NCBI GenBank assembly: GCA_030280995.1
Contig: JASXTE010000016.1
Location: 17,091,501 to 17,155,500 of the forward strand
Direction of reading: 5' to 3'
DNA: 64,000 nucleotides
DNA from: Hemileia vastatrix
Lineage: Eukaryota > Basidiomycota > Pucciniomycetes > Pucciniales > Zaghouaniaceae
This document shows positions 22,948 to 34,001 of this stretch, one piece after another. A model generated the notes under the pieces. It saw only the letters and a list, made by a program, of their open reading frames with translations. It ran no database searches and had not been told where the DNA came from. How positions within the stretch are numbered: position 1 is the stretch's first letter; each line of letters opens with the position of its first letter. Made by a program: the position numbers and the translations under genes.

Positions 22948-25900
22948 ATGAGCCTTCGTCCTTCAGCCGCCAATCGTCGCGCCTTCAAGGACTCTTCACC
23001 ACGTCCAAAACCAAATGCGTCGCAGGGCGTCAGAGAACCTTCATCCAAATGCGCCTCCTTCTCTCAAACCAGCCCAATTCCTTCATTATTTCGTCAGCCT
23101 GTTCCGACTGGGGTACACAACTCTCTTACCCCTTCACCACGCCCTAGGTTTGTCTCTTGTGGCCCATCAACCAGGGCTCGGGATAATATTTCTGGGAGAT
23201 TGCGCCAAGTTAGCGCTCAACCCTCTCAGCACTCTGGCAAATCTTTCACTTCCACTACACCAGTTTCTCCCAAGGAGGTCACCTCCAAGAATTTGTCTCG
23301 ACAAGTGTCCTGCGGCAATTCATCTTCAAATCGTCAAAATCACTCTGCTGTGTCACCACAGTCTTCGTCAGCACGAAAGACTCAGAATCTCTCTCATTCC
23401 TCCCCACCTCGCCATAATCAGCTTGCTCGTCTTAGCGCTGTTTCAACCAATAGTGCATCTCACTTGAAATATCCTTCCCGCTTCTTACAATCTTCTCAGA
23501 CTAAAGCGAGCCGCCGTTCTTCGGATCTTGACATCACCTCAGACGCAGCAAGTGCCCGCAGTATTTTACTCCAAACCATACCTACCGTTTCTCCGACTAT
23601 TCCTCGATCAATCCTTGAAAATGCTGGTGATCAATCAACCGCACAAGACGTTGAATCTACTATGGTGGAGACCATTCTTAACCCTGCAATCGATAGCAAG
23701 CCTTGCAAGTTTCCTGGAGCATGTCCTAGTATAGAAGATCATTTTGTCTGGCCCGAACAACCATTTTCTAAAAGCACGCAAAAGAAATCCATGGACAGTC
23801 TCCATTCTTCTTTTCATAGACCTGCTTCAGCCTTCTCCAAGGATTCCAAGCAATCTTTTCGAACATTTCCTACACTTCGAGAAAAATTGTTATCAAGACT
23901 TGAGTCACTGGTTGAACAACATCTACTGGACTCATTGATTGACATTGAAGCACTGCGGCGAGCAACTTATCCTCTGTACGACCCCGTTTTAAACGATAAA
24001 CTGTTACCTGAATTGAAAAATTCATTTCAACTTTCTTCCCAAGATATGACTTCAAAGTCGTTGTGCTCTCCTGGTGTTGAAAAACTTGACAAGAAGCTTA
24101 CACCAGCAAGCGGCGGCCTACTGGGTAAACTTGGGTGGAAATGCAAAAGCGGCTACACCACTAAAAATAAACAAAGACCCAAAGTGGAAATTCATTCTTC
24201 GACACTTTCTATGGAAACACAATCAGAGAAGCTCAACGCTTTAAACTCCCATTACTCCATAAGCACAAATAAACAAGAAGCTAATAAAATGAATGATAAA
24301 ACACAACAATCTGGCTCAATTTTTGGGGCCGATATTGAAGATTGTAAACACGCTAGCTGCATGACGGTTATTGGCAGTCAGAAACATCTCTTGCCAATTT
24401 TTGCTTTTTCAGTGATAGAAGAAATTTATAAGAGAGGTAATCATGCGTTTAAGTTTTTTGCATCTTTACCAACCTACTAATTCACACCATTATAATCTTT
24501 TACAGGCATGGAAACTCCAGGCTTGTTTAAGATTACAGGGGAATTGAAATGCGTACAGCATCTTCAAAATCGTTTTGATGAAAATCCTTACTTTGGAAAG
24601 GACGGTGATTTAGCGGAAGAAAGTGTTTACACGTTGTCTGCTCTTTTAAAAAAATACCTGCGCATGCTTCCTATGCCACTTCTCGTTCCCCATCTTGTTC
24701 CACTATTTTGGACCTGCTGTGTAGAGCCGGATATACAGTCAGGACCAAATACTCAAGATAGCAGCACCAAAAAACGTCGTATCTTAATTGCTCAATCTAT
24801 ATTGAGGCTTTTACCATTGAAATCATTCAGCCTTTTAATATACGTGGTTGCGTTTCTTTCTCAGATTCCTCTTTTTCCTCAAAATCAGTTAACCCTGCAA
24901 TCTGTTTCTTCTATCTTCGGGCCTTCTCTTTTATGTCCTCGATGTAAAGGATTACCTGGACTTGGGCCTCCTACCAATAACTCCACATTGTACACTGAGT
25001 TAGAATCCAAAATGTCCCCTTCCTTAACTCGTAGTAAGTTTGAAGCCACCAGGCAAGCTGAAGATGGATTATTATGGCTTCTTTGCAATTGGAATGATAT
25101 TACAGATGGGTTGCTAAGCGAAAATATAGAGTTATCCTACGATTTACTCAACCAAAATGATCTAATAGATTTTAAAACGTTTCCTGCCGATCCTTGTGGA
25201 ATCGCCTCGTCCCCTACACCAGCTTACAGTACCGATCCTTGCTTTAGTGATGATGATAATAGACCTTTTTCATTACTTCTAAATAAGTCATCACCTGTTA
25301 AGGTCTTTCGTGTATCAAACGATGCGAACATGCGCAGGAAGCCATCTTATCACTCCATGACTTATGTAACCAAGCCATATTGTGCTCCAGACCAAGTATT
25401 AACAAAAGAAGCTGCGGATGGAATGAGCAGAGCTCCATCAGACGATTCAGTCACTCTCACCTGTGCACTCAGCCCGGCAAGTCTCCAACAATTTTCTTCA
25501 ACATCAAACGAAATCTCTTCCAACGCTAGCAATTGCCCCATCTATCACCTACCATCTCAACCCGTTATGGCCCCCAGTGTGACTTCAGATGTAGAGCACC
25601 CCGAAGCATTTTTTTCTTGTTCAAGATCGAGAAATAACTCCCTCTTGAAGGATTTTAAAAATAATTCACCTTCTTTTTCTTCTACAGACCGCCGCAAACT
25701 AAACCTTGGATCAATAACTTCATTTACAGAAGCTCAAAGTATTGTTGATCGCTATGAGGCTAAAGGAAATTCTTCTGTGACATGTATAGAGGGAGTTGCG
25801 AATGAAAACGTCACGGATCTGTGTAAGGCCCAACCCCGCAAGAATTGTAGCCCAACACATTCATTACCTACAAATCATCCTTCTCATTTGAGTGTCTCAA

Positions 25901-26605
25901 GTGGTTTTTTCATAGATGAAAATCAGGAAGCCCTGACTCCACCAAGATGTACACCATCGCGGTTCACTTTTTGTGAGTATATTCAGGAATTATGTATGCA
26001 AGGTTTTCAGATTCACTTCATTTTGTATGTTATTTTATTTTGCTCTTTTAGCATCTTCACTTGTAGAGAAACTAGAGTCAGCGGACAATGCCATAAACAG
26101 CATAAGTGAAGTAATCTATTCTCGTGACGCAGTGATTCAAGAACAAGCCAAAATTATACTACAGGCGGAAGATCGATTGATTGAATCGCAGAGTAAAGTT
26201 GATGAACTTGAACGTAAACTACAATCAACGACCGAGAAGTTTGAAAGAGCTGCTGAGAAACTTGATCTTTACGATCGAGAAGCCATGAGACTAACCTGTA
26301 ATCTTTCACGAAATGCGCAACTTCAACAGGAAGAGTACTTACTTCGTATTATTGATTTAGAAAAACAAGTCGGAAAATTGAAAAATCAATTATCTGAACA
26401 ATCTGTGGCCCAAGTGAATGATAAAGAGAGATTGAAAAATGAAATCAAAGTTATCAAGGCACAACGTAATTTTCAGAAAAATAAACTGGTTGCTGTAAAG
26501 AATGCTTTAAAATCATTGCAAGTTTTAGATGCGATGCCCGAACAAGAAGAAAAAGATACAGAAGATGAAGCCCATTCAGAAGACGAGGAATTTACCGAAG
26601 ATTAA
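22948..26605 (+). CDS. RhoGAP-domain protein with C-terminal coiled coil (three exons)
   Basis: Model: exons 22948-24436, 24506-25972 and 26052-26605. Introns of 69 and 79 bp (GTAATC...TTACAG; GTGAGT...CTTTTAG) join codons exactly, giving 1,169 residues. Residues 1-~460 are Ser/Pro/Gln-rich and probably disordered. About 465-680 is a RhoGAP domain: EEIYKRGMETPGLFKITGE, LLKKYLRMLPMPLL, SVSSIFGPSLL. About 690-980 is again low-complexity. About 985-1135 is a long coiled coil (LVEKLESADNA, LIESQSKVDELERKL), ending in an acidic tail. RhoGAPs switch off Rho-type GTPases in polarity and cytokinesis. Here the arginine finger (R85 in human p50RhoGAP) is lysine (K505) and the usual asparagine (N194) is serine (S637), while K545 and R549 match K122 and R126. 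It may be a weak GAP or a binding scaffold. The ATG at 22948 starts the longest frame that continues into the domain. Confidence 0.88.
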
Positions 26606-27557
26606 TTTTTCATTAAAGCATCAATCTTTAAGTCTTTTTTGATTTTTGTTGAGCTTTGCTCACTTCAACTTTCTTATCATATTTTCTGTACTTATAAAAA
26701 TTTAAATGTAATTTCTCAATAAATAGATGTTGCATTTCTATTACATGGAAGATATGGTTCAGTTCTATAATCATCGCAACAACTGGCACCAAAAAATGAT
26801 TTATCAAATAAATAAAATTGCGTATTATGTGAAGACTAAAAAAATAAACTGTGGTACTTATGAATAATTAGTGATATAAAGTGCTACTTTTTCTGTGACA
26901 TAAATTCTTATACTCATTCTCACTTAGTTTGTTTCATTATATATCTAGATTTCTACATAAGATATCTTCTGTTATAATTTAGTTTTAATCTCTTGTTACA
27001 CTTCGTTGCTCTTTTTCTTTTTTTTTTTGTATCTGCTCTAATGTTTGTCAGGATTAGTAAATAACTATAAGAGATTAGGGTAATGTGCTGGCATGCTTAG
27101 AATTATCTCTATATATACGTATATATATATATTTGTTACATAGAAATTTTTAATGTAAAATGATGAAGAACAAGGTTTTTGGTATCATACAAAAAGTATA
27201 ACACATAGTTTAGTTAAATATATAAAATGATTCAATTATATATAGTATGGTATAGATAGAGTCCAAAACTCTATATTGTTTATAAGCTACTCCTCATAAC
27301 TGTTTTTTGAAGATATATTATATAACACCAGTTTTTTATTCTTCTCTATTAGGAAAAACATAAATTAACTTTTAATGATAAAAATAAACACGTACATACA
27401 TACATGCATGCATACACATTATATATAATTTATGATCTATAACACTGCGCTCTTTTTATGGGAAATTTAATCATAAAAAAAACATAGGTAACAGTCACCT
27501 GTTATTGTATTGTAATTTGCACATTTTTATTCTTGTTTTTTTTGGCAGTCAGAGTTA
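26606..27557. other. Downstream intergenic, AT-rich
   Basis: Contains a possible polyadenylation signal (CAATAAATAG near 26718) for the RhoGAP gene, and TATATA and CATACATACATGCATGCATA simple repeats at 27115-27420. No gene seen. Confidence 0.5.
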
Positions 27558-27562
27558 TATGA

Positions 27563-28385
27563 TGTCAAGGTTCACTTTTGGTCTAGAAGCTTTGGTACGG
27601 AGTTTATATGAAGATTTTAAGGATTACTTGGACTCTAAATAATTTAGTACATATTTCTCAATCAAAGATGATGTTTTACTCAATGATGAGAGGTAGATTT
27701 AAAATATTTATATAAGTTATAGATTAGAATTACGTCCTTGTAAATACTAAAGATATAAGATATAAGAAATAAGTATTAGATTGTAGTTGTAGTAATAAGT
27801 ATGTTGGTAAAAAAGGATGATTAAAAGACAACAAAAAGAGAGGCCTTTTATAGGCAAAGGAGAGACAAAGCACGGCAATCAAATTCTAAAAACAGTAGTA
27901 TGAGAGAGAGAAAAGAACATTCCAGAAGGAGTATTTCAAATAATAAAGTTATTCTAAAAAGAAGGCGTCAAAAAGATGTATTTACAGAGTATGTCAGAAA
28001 AACATCAATTTATTTAATATTTACTGTAGAAGTCGATTCTAAATAAGAAATTTGAATTTTTTGTATATATTTAATATTATTTGAATATTAAAATCTTATT
28101 TTATCTTAATATCTATTTTTTAATATAAAATTTGATTTTTTTCCAACCTGTCAAATGAGCACGGTGTTAGAGAAAAATATAAGGGACAAAATTATAATTT
28201 TAATTTTAATTAATTATTTAATTAATTAATTTTTTAATTTTAACATTCTGTAATTAGTTAATTTATTATAACTAATTTTAATGTAACTAAATTATAATTA
28301 AATAATAATTAAAAATGATAAGGTGCGGCTTCATCCAGTAAATAATTAATTATTTCACTGGGTAAGTCTAGTAACCTGGCTGACA
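27563..28385 (-). repeat. gypsy-1 3' LTR
   Basis: 823 bp, bounded by the inverted dinucleotides TG/CA. The minus-strand TATA element GCCTATAAAAGG lies at 27844-27855. Followed internally by the polypurine tract. Confidence 0.95.
27844..27855 (-). promoter_or_regulatory. TATA element in gypsy-1 3' LTR
   Basis: GCCTATAAAAGG on the minus strand. The same core is at 35891-35902 (5' LTR), in the solo LTR near 37512 and in the second gypsy family near 43381. Confidence 0.6.
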
Positions 28386-28405
28386 CTCCCTCACTCTAAA
28401 AAAAA
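28386..28405 (-). other. gypsy-1 polypurine tract
   Basis: On the minus strand a T run followed by AGAGTGAGGGAG directly precedes the LTR (TGTCAGCC). The identical tract precedes the LTR at 50609. It is the expected plus-strand DNA primer. Confidence 0.85.
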
Positions 28406-28420
28406 ACAATAAAAAAAATG

Positions 28421-31400
28421 CTATGATTTTTTCTTTTTATACTTTTTTAGTAGAGCAGGAAGATTAGATATCTCCTTCCCAGGTATCCAAGAATCATATT
28501 CAGATGATTTATTCTTGAATCTCAATAAGTATTCTGTACCTTTTTCAGCAGTGACTATTCTGTCATTTAGAATTTTTTCAATTTCTGCTGTTTCAGTGAT
28601 TTCATTTGGGGTTTTCTTTGGTCTACCCCTCCTTTTTGGAAATAAATCACTATTGGATGTGTAGGGTTTCAAAAGAGATATTGGAAAAACAGGATGTTTT
28701 CTGTCATATGGGGAATACAGAATAACTTCAACTGCATTATCTCCAATCATTCTTCTGACAACAAATGGACCAACAAATGGATCTTTTAATTTGTTATTAC
28801 CTTGTAAGTTGAAGTGGACTGTAGAAATCAACACTTCATCACCCTTTTTAAAAGTGTATTCTTTATGGGATTTGTCCCATCTTTTCTTCTCATATTCAAA
28901 TGATTTTTCAATACATTTTTGAGCATGATTTCTACATAGTTGTTGCATTTGAAGAAAAGATTTTACACCAGGATGTATATCCAATTTAGGTATTTTGTTA
29001 TTGAGAATTTGGGCAGGAGTATTAGGAACATATCCAAGCCAGAGCTCAAAAGGCTTTCTTTGAGTAACAGAATGAACAGTGCTATTATAAGCAAATTCAA
29101 ACCAAGGAAGTAATGTAACCCAATCATGAGTGAATCTGTCATTATCTTTATACTCAAGGCCAAAGGCACAATATCTTCTTATCATGTCCTCTAAAGTCTG
29201 AATCATTATTTCAGCTAAGCCATCAGTCTGTGGGTGATGGGCCGTAGAAAGTTTCAGATCACAACCACAAACATCCATCAGAGACATCCAAAATTCAGAA
29301 GTAAATTTTGGGTCTCTGTCAGAGATTATGGCTTTAGGAAAACCAGCAGTATTAAACATATGAGACCACCATAAGAAAGCTAATTCTTTAGTGGAAACAT
29401 CCTTGTGGGTAGGGATAAATTTACACATTTTTGTGAATCTGTCCACAATAACCCAACAAGAGTTATAACTGTCTTTACCAGCAATAGGTAATCCTGTTAC
29501 AAAATCCATGTTTATTATTTGCCATGGAGCATCAGGAGGTTCAATATGTTGCATTAATCCTGCTCTCTTACCAGTTAATCTTTTTGATTTTTGGCAAGAA
29601 TCACAAGATTCAACATATAATTTTGTGTCCTCAGACATATTAGCCCACCAAGCAGTGTTCTTAATTCTGATCATTGTTTTGTCAAGATCAAAATGTCCAG
29701 CTAATATGTCATCATGACAAATTTTCAAGATGATTTCTTTCATAGAAGGAGGAATAACAATAACATTACTCAACTTTCTTCTATAATATAGATATCCTTC
29801 ATCAATTGAAAATTTACCTTTTTCCAAAGCTTTTTGGTACTTTGGTGGAAGGGTTTTATTTAATGCTTGTATTGAAGCATTCTTTGGATCATTTACTATG
29901 GTGCATAACTTTTTCAAGTCAGTGTCCTTATCATATGATTCCAGAATAAGCTGTAATAGCTCATCCTCCATATCAACCACATATATCCCATGTATATGAA
30001 TAATTTCATCCTCAGGATCATAAGCAGGATTAGAGTCATCATTTGGTAAAGGTAACCTTGATAACATATCCACATTTGAGTGACCAATACCAGCCCTGTG
30101 AATAATTTTCATTCTCCCTCTGTACTCTTGAACAGCCAGCTGCCATCTAAACATATGTCTGTTAGGTGTTTTCAAGTTTAAAAGGGATTTAACTGCACCG
30201 CAGTCAGTGACAAGTTCAAATTTCAGGTCATCTAGGTAATGATGAAGCTTTTCTAGAGCCCATACTACAGCTAAACACTCTAATTGGGTAGCACCATATT
30301 TCAATTCACTATTTCTCAAGGTTCTTGAAATATAACAAATCACTACTTCTGAAACTTTATCATTTATCACTTGTTTTTGATGGAGGGCAGCACCAAGACC
30401 AATGAAACTGGCATCAGTGTACAAAACAAATGGTTGATTAAAGTCAGGTAAAGCAAGAATTGGTGCTGACATCAAACAGTGTTTCATAGTGTCAAAGGCT
30501 CTTTGTCTTTCACTATTCCAGACAAAAGCAACATCCTTTCTAGTTAATTGGGTAAGGGGTAAAGCTATGACTTGGTAATTTTTAATATACTGTCTATAGT
30601 ATCCACACATTCCCAAAAAACTTTGGAGCTCTCTCACTGTTGTAGGAGCTTTCACCTGTTGTATGGCTGCCACTTTGTTCTGGTCAACACATATCTGTAA
30701 GCCTGAAACAACATGACCAAGAACTTTTAAAGAATGGAAACCAAATTTACATTTCTTCAAAGCAAGTGTCATATTTATTAAATCCATTTTTTGGAACACT
30801 TTACACAGGTGTTTGAGATGGTCCTCAAATGTTTTTGAGAATATAATGATATCATCAATATAAACCATCAGCCATCCTTCAATTATCTCCTGATGGAATG
30901 TGTTATCCATGAGTTTTTGAAAAACTGAAGGGGCATTTTTAGGGCCAAATGGCATCCTAACATACTTATAAATACCCATATGAGTAGCAATCATAAGAAA
31001 ATTCTGAGAATTTTTCTCAACAGGTACCTGGTGATATCCCTTATTACCATTCAAACAGCTGATATGTTTAGGACCCTGTAAGGTAGCATGTATAGAGCTA
31101 ATTCTAGGTAAAGGATAGATATCATCAACAGTATAAGTATTTAGTGCTCTATAATCACCACATAACCTGGCTTTCTCTTTCTCATAAGAAATTAGGACAG
31201 GTGAGATAACACAATATTTAGGTGTTTCAACTACCTTTTCAATAATATTCATTTTTAAAAGGGTAGAGATATTGTCTTCAATATCTTTTCTCTTTGTGGG
31301 AGAAGCAGGATAAGGCTTCTTCTTTAAACTAGGTGGTATAGCAGTTAATGGGCAAGACAATGAAAGTTTCATTTCCTCCTTAACTAATCCCAGTTCATGT

Positions 31401-33175
31401 GACCCATGAGCAAAGGCCATAGGAAAAGATTTTATCAAGTTAATGATGGAATCTTTATCCTCACCAGAAAGTTGTTCTCCAAAAGCATTGTCAATTTCAG
31501 ACATAAGGGCATGCATTTCCTTTGTAGATCTTCCTTTATATTGAACCACAGAATTACATGTGTTCAATTCTGGTTTTAATAATTTTTTAGGGGAGGAAAT
31601 TTTAAATTTTCTCTTCCCATTCATCCCCATTGTGAAACATTGGTTTGAAGGATCCAATTTTATGCCATACTTGGTTAAAATATCATTCCCTAAAATAAAC
31701 CAATTGCTCAAGTTATCATTTTTCATGACAACAAAATCACAAATAGCTCTTACAAAACCATGGTTATATTTAAAAAACACTGTTGCTTTGTATTTACCAA
31801 TGGGGGACAAAACAGAGCCATAACCTCTCCAATTTTCAGAAATGATAGGCATCAGTTTAGATTTATAGTCTTGATCTACTGAAGCAAGTGCTCTTTCAGA
31901 TACTACACTTCCTCCAGCTCCAGAATCCAGAACAACTTCAATGCTGGTTCCATTGATCAAGACTGGCGCCTTAAGAGGGGCAATAACAATTGAGTTATCC
32001 TCAATGTTCTTTATGATCTCAGCATCCTCAACTGTAGATAAATCATTATTATCAATGTCAATATTATTTAAATAATGAGTATCTTCTTCCAGCATCAAGA
32101 TTTCTTGTTGAGATTCATATGAAATATTGCTGGAACAATCACTTGATGTATCATCCAGTGCCACTGTGTCATCAGCATGCTCTTCTGTTTGTTCTACAAG
32201 ATTTATCTTCTTGTCACAAACATGGCCTTTCTGCCAAGGCTTTTTGCACTTGAAGCAAGTGTTTGTTGCATACTTCTTTGGTGCAACAGGGGCAGAAGGT
32301 TTACCAACCTTTTCCAGAGGTTTTTGTTGGTAAGTGGAGGGTTTCTCCAAAGGGGTCCTAGGAATGAATCTTCTTGCATCATACTTATTGTTTAGAAGTA
32401 TCTCACTGCAAGTATTAATGAAAGAAGAGGGTTCTTTTGAGAACTCAGTCCTAGCCACTATCAAGTCTCTCAGAGACATTGGTAATTTATAGAGGATCCT
32501 GACCTTCCATAAATCAAACTCCATATTTGAGTCCATTTCCCTTAAGATTTTTACAAGTTTCATTAAAACCTCAATAGGTTTATCAGTAGAAGAGCTATAT
32601 CTAGTTTCCTCATACTGCCTTTGTTGAGCCATTCTGAACTTGGAGCCACCAAATTGTGCTTTAATTAATTTCTTCCAATCCTCCCATGAGTAGTCATTCC
32701 CATCCAGGAGAACAGATTCATACCACATCAGGGCAACATTAGTGAACAAAGAAACTAACTTGGACACAATTTCCTCATCTGGGAGTTTGTAAGAATTTTT
32801 TAAATTATCAATTCTGCAAATAAATTGTTGCCAATCAGAAGAAGAATCACCATCAAACGTTGGGTTCTGGTCAAGTTTTGGCCAATTCTTTTGATTTGAA
32901 GGAGTCTCCCTAGTACTAGCTTGTTTCTGAGTAAGAAGAAGCTGTAATGTCTCTAATTGTGCTGAAATCTCATTGTTTAATCCTTCTGTTTCAGATACTG
33001 GTGCATCATCAGTTTTTGATGGAAACTCAGTGTTATCAACAGGTATTTCTGGATCTATTTTTATTTTAGATGAACTAGCCACAGGTACTGGTTGAGCATC
33101 CTGCACTATATGTTCCTTCAAAGAAATGTCAGAATATTTTTGGTCATTTAACAATGAGTTCAATTTTTTTTTCAA
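28421..33175 (-). CDS. gypsy-1 Gag-Pol polyprotein with chromodomain
   Basis: 1,584 codons without a stop. Order: capsid (NWPKLDQNPTFDGD, WYESVLLDG, LIKAQFGGSKFRMAQQ); zinc knuckle CFKCKKPWQKGHVC; aspartic protease (VVLDSGAGGSVVS); reverse transcriptase (RLCGDYRALNTYTV, MVYIDDIIIFS); RNase H (FVLYTDASFIGLGAAL, LECLAVVWALEKL); integrase (HDDILAGH and CDSCQK zinc site, then D of NMDFVTG, D of ISDRDPKF and E of DGLAEIMIQ); and a C-terminal chromodomain (ILNDRIV, YLLRFKNKSSEYDSWIPGKE). The chromodomain places it among chromoviruses, which often target marked chromatin. The first codon is TTG, not ATG, and the frame overlaps the end of the upstream ORF at an A run. Translation therefore probably enters by frameshift. 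Confidence 0.95.
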   Translation of the reverse strand: MKKKLNSLLNDQKYSDISLKEHIVQDAQPVPVASSSKIKIDPEIPVDNTEFPSKTDDAPVSETEGLNNEISAQLETLQLLLTQKQASTRETPSNQKNWPKLDQNPTFDGDSSSDWQQFICRIDNLKNSYKLPDEEIVSKLVSLFTNVALMWYESVLLDGNDYSWEDWKKLIKAQFGGSKFRMAQQRQYEETRYSSSTDKPIEVLMKLVKILREMDSNMEFDLWKVRILYKLPMSLRDLIVARTEFSKEPSSFINTCSEILLNNKYDARRFIPRTPLEKPSTYQQKPLEKVGKPSAPVAPKKYATNTCFKCKKPWQKGHVCDKKINLVEQTEEHADDTVALDDTSSDCSSNISYESQQEILMLEEDTHYLNNIDIDNNDLSTVEDAEIIKNIEDNSIVIAPLKAPVLINGTSIEVVLDSGAGGSVVSERALASVDQDYKSKLMPIISENWRGYGSVLSPIGKYKATVFFKYNHGFVRAICDFVVMKNDNLSNWFILGNDILTKYGIKLDPSNQCFTMGMNGKRKFKISSPKKLLKPELNTCNSVVQYKGRSTKEMHALMSEIDNAFGEQLSGEDKDSIINLIKSFPMAFAHGSHELGLVKEEMKLSLSCPLTAIPPSLKKKPYPASPTKRKDIEDNISTLLKMNIIEKVVETPKYCVISPVLISYEKEKARLCGDYRALNTYTVDDIYPLPRISSIHATLQGPKHISCLNGNKGYHQVPVEKNSQNFLMIATHMGIYKYVRMPFGPKNAPSVFQKLMDNTFHQEIIEGWLMVYIDDIIIFSKTFEDHLKHLCKVFQKMDLINMTLALKKCKFGFHSLKVLGHVVSGLQICVDQNKVAAIQQVKAPTTVRELQSFLGMCGYYRQYIKNYQVIALPLTQLTRKDVAFVWNSERQRAFDTMKHCLMSAPILALPDFNQPFVLYTDASFIGLGAALHQKQVINDKVSEVVICYISRTLRNSELKYGATQLECLAVVWALEKLHHYLDDLKFELVTDCGAVKSLLNLKTPNRHMFRWQLAVQEYRGRMKIIHRAGIGHSNVDMLSRLPLPNDDSNPAYDPEDEIIHIHGIYVVDMEDELLQLILESYDKDTDLKKLCTIVNDPKNASIQALNKTLPPKYQKALEKGKFSIDEGYLYYRRKLSNVIVIPPSMKEIILKICHDDILAGHFDLDKTMIRIKNTAWWANMSEDTKLYVESCDSCQKSKRLTGKRAGLMQHIEPPDAPWQIINMDFVTGLPIAGKDSYNSCWVIVDRFTKMCKFIPTHKDVSTKELAFLWWSHMFNTAGFPKAIISDRDPKFTSEFWMSLMDVCGCDLKLSTAHHPQTDGLAEIMIQTLEDMIRRYCAFGLEYKDNDRFTHDWVTLLPWFEFAYNSTVHSVTQRKPFELWLGYVPNTPAQILNNKIPKLDIHPGVKSFLQMQQLCRNHAQKCIEKSFEYEKKRWDKSHKEYTFKKGDEVLISTVHFNLQGNNKLKDPFVGPFVVRRMIGDNAVEVILYSPYDRKHPVFPISLLKPYTSNSDLFPKRRGRPKKTPNEITETAEIEKILNDRIVTAEKGTEYLLRFKNKSSEYDSWIPGKEISNLPALLKKYKKKKS

Positions 33176-34001
33176 TGATTGTTAGTCTTGTTTTCATTCT
33201 TGGAAGACTAGATAAACTTTCATTGATAGTTGCAAAAGATAATTGATTTTTATGTTGAAAAGATGACAAATGGTCACTCAATCTTTTCAGATTTATCTTA
33301 TCTATCTCTACGTCCTGGCAACAGGCAGATACAGTATCTTTTAGTTTAGACAAATCATTTTTTATATTTTGCCATAAAGCAACTTTCTTTTCATGGGTTG
33401 CTTTGTAATGAGACAATTCATCAGAGACTCTCTGTGCTTCACTTTTTAATGCTTGATAACCCTGATCAGTTAACAAACTATTATATCTCTGAGTCAATTG
33501 CATATTGTTCATTATATGATTTTGCTTGGCAATAATATCTCTCAAGTGCTCATCATTAATTCTTGCTACATCTGGAGTGTTTCTCAATAAGGAAACTGAG
33601 TAACTTTCCAGACTCTCATAGAACTCAGGGTCAAGAGTTTCATCAATCACATCCATATCAGGATTAATCATTGAGGTAGCAATTAAAAGTAATGGATTAG
33701 ATACATGAGATATCTGTCTACTATTCCCAGCCTCTATAGGTCTCAAGGTTTCATCCTGCCTTCCAGATTTACCTGAAGGAACAGAGTCAGCCACAAGAAA
33801 AGGCACTTGAGAATCAATAGAGGGACGTACCAGGGTTTGCTGGGTATCACCATATTGGGCTTCCTTCTTCTTTTGCCTCCTTGATAAGGGTGGGGAGGAG
33901 TGGGTTTGGCCTGGGTGGGCCTTGATGGACCTACCTGAGGTAACTGATGCTGGTTTTGAGCCAAGTAGTCCCACTGAGTGTTGAGCCAGTCCCACTGCCA
34001 C
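33144..34001 (-). CDS. gypsy-1 accessory ORF3, coiled-coil protein upstream of gag
   Basis: 285 codons. A Ser/Arg/Lys-rich N-terminus (SSPPLSRRQKKKEAQ) is followed by TSMINPDMDVIDETLDPEFY, DEHLRDIIAKQNHI, then predicted coiled coil to the end (LPRMKTRLTIIEKKIELIVK). It overlaps ORF2 by ~260 bases in another frame (a -1 relation) and gag-pol by ~30 bases (+1 relation). The second gypsy family at 44917-45948 keeps the same order with recognisable matches (TSLINP, KHLRDVL, IPRIRNYVSDLQEKF), so the protein has been under selection. Possibly an N-terminal extension of Gag made by frameshifting, or a separate structural protein. No known domain recognised. Confidence 0.75.
   Translation of the reverse strand: MAVGLAQHSVGLLGSKPASVTSGRSIKAHPGQTHSSPPLSRRQKKKEAQYGDTQQTLVRPSIDSQVPFLVADSVPSGKSGRQDETLRPIEAGNSRQISHVSNPLLLIATSMINPDMDVIDETLDPEFYESLESYSVSLLRNTPDVARINDEHLRDIIAKQNHIMNNMQLTQRYNSLLTDQGYQALKSEAQRVSDELSHYKATHEKKVALWQNIKNDLSKLKDTVSACCQDVEIDKINLKRLSDHLSSFQHKNQLSFATINESLSSLPRMKTRLTIIEKKIELIVK

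Noticed and set aside
33730..33830. Intron joining gypsy-1 ORF2 to ORF3 (GTACGT...CCTTCAG; GTGAGT...CTTCAG in gypsy-2)
   Set aside because: Splice-like sites occur in both elements, but joining them gives TGG-TAA in each case, so splicing would not fuse the frames.
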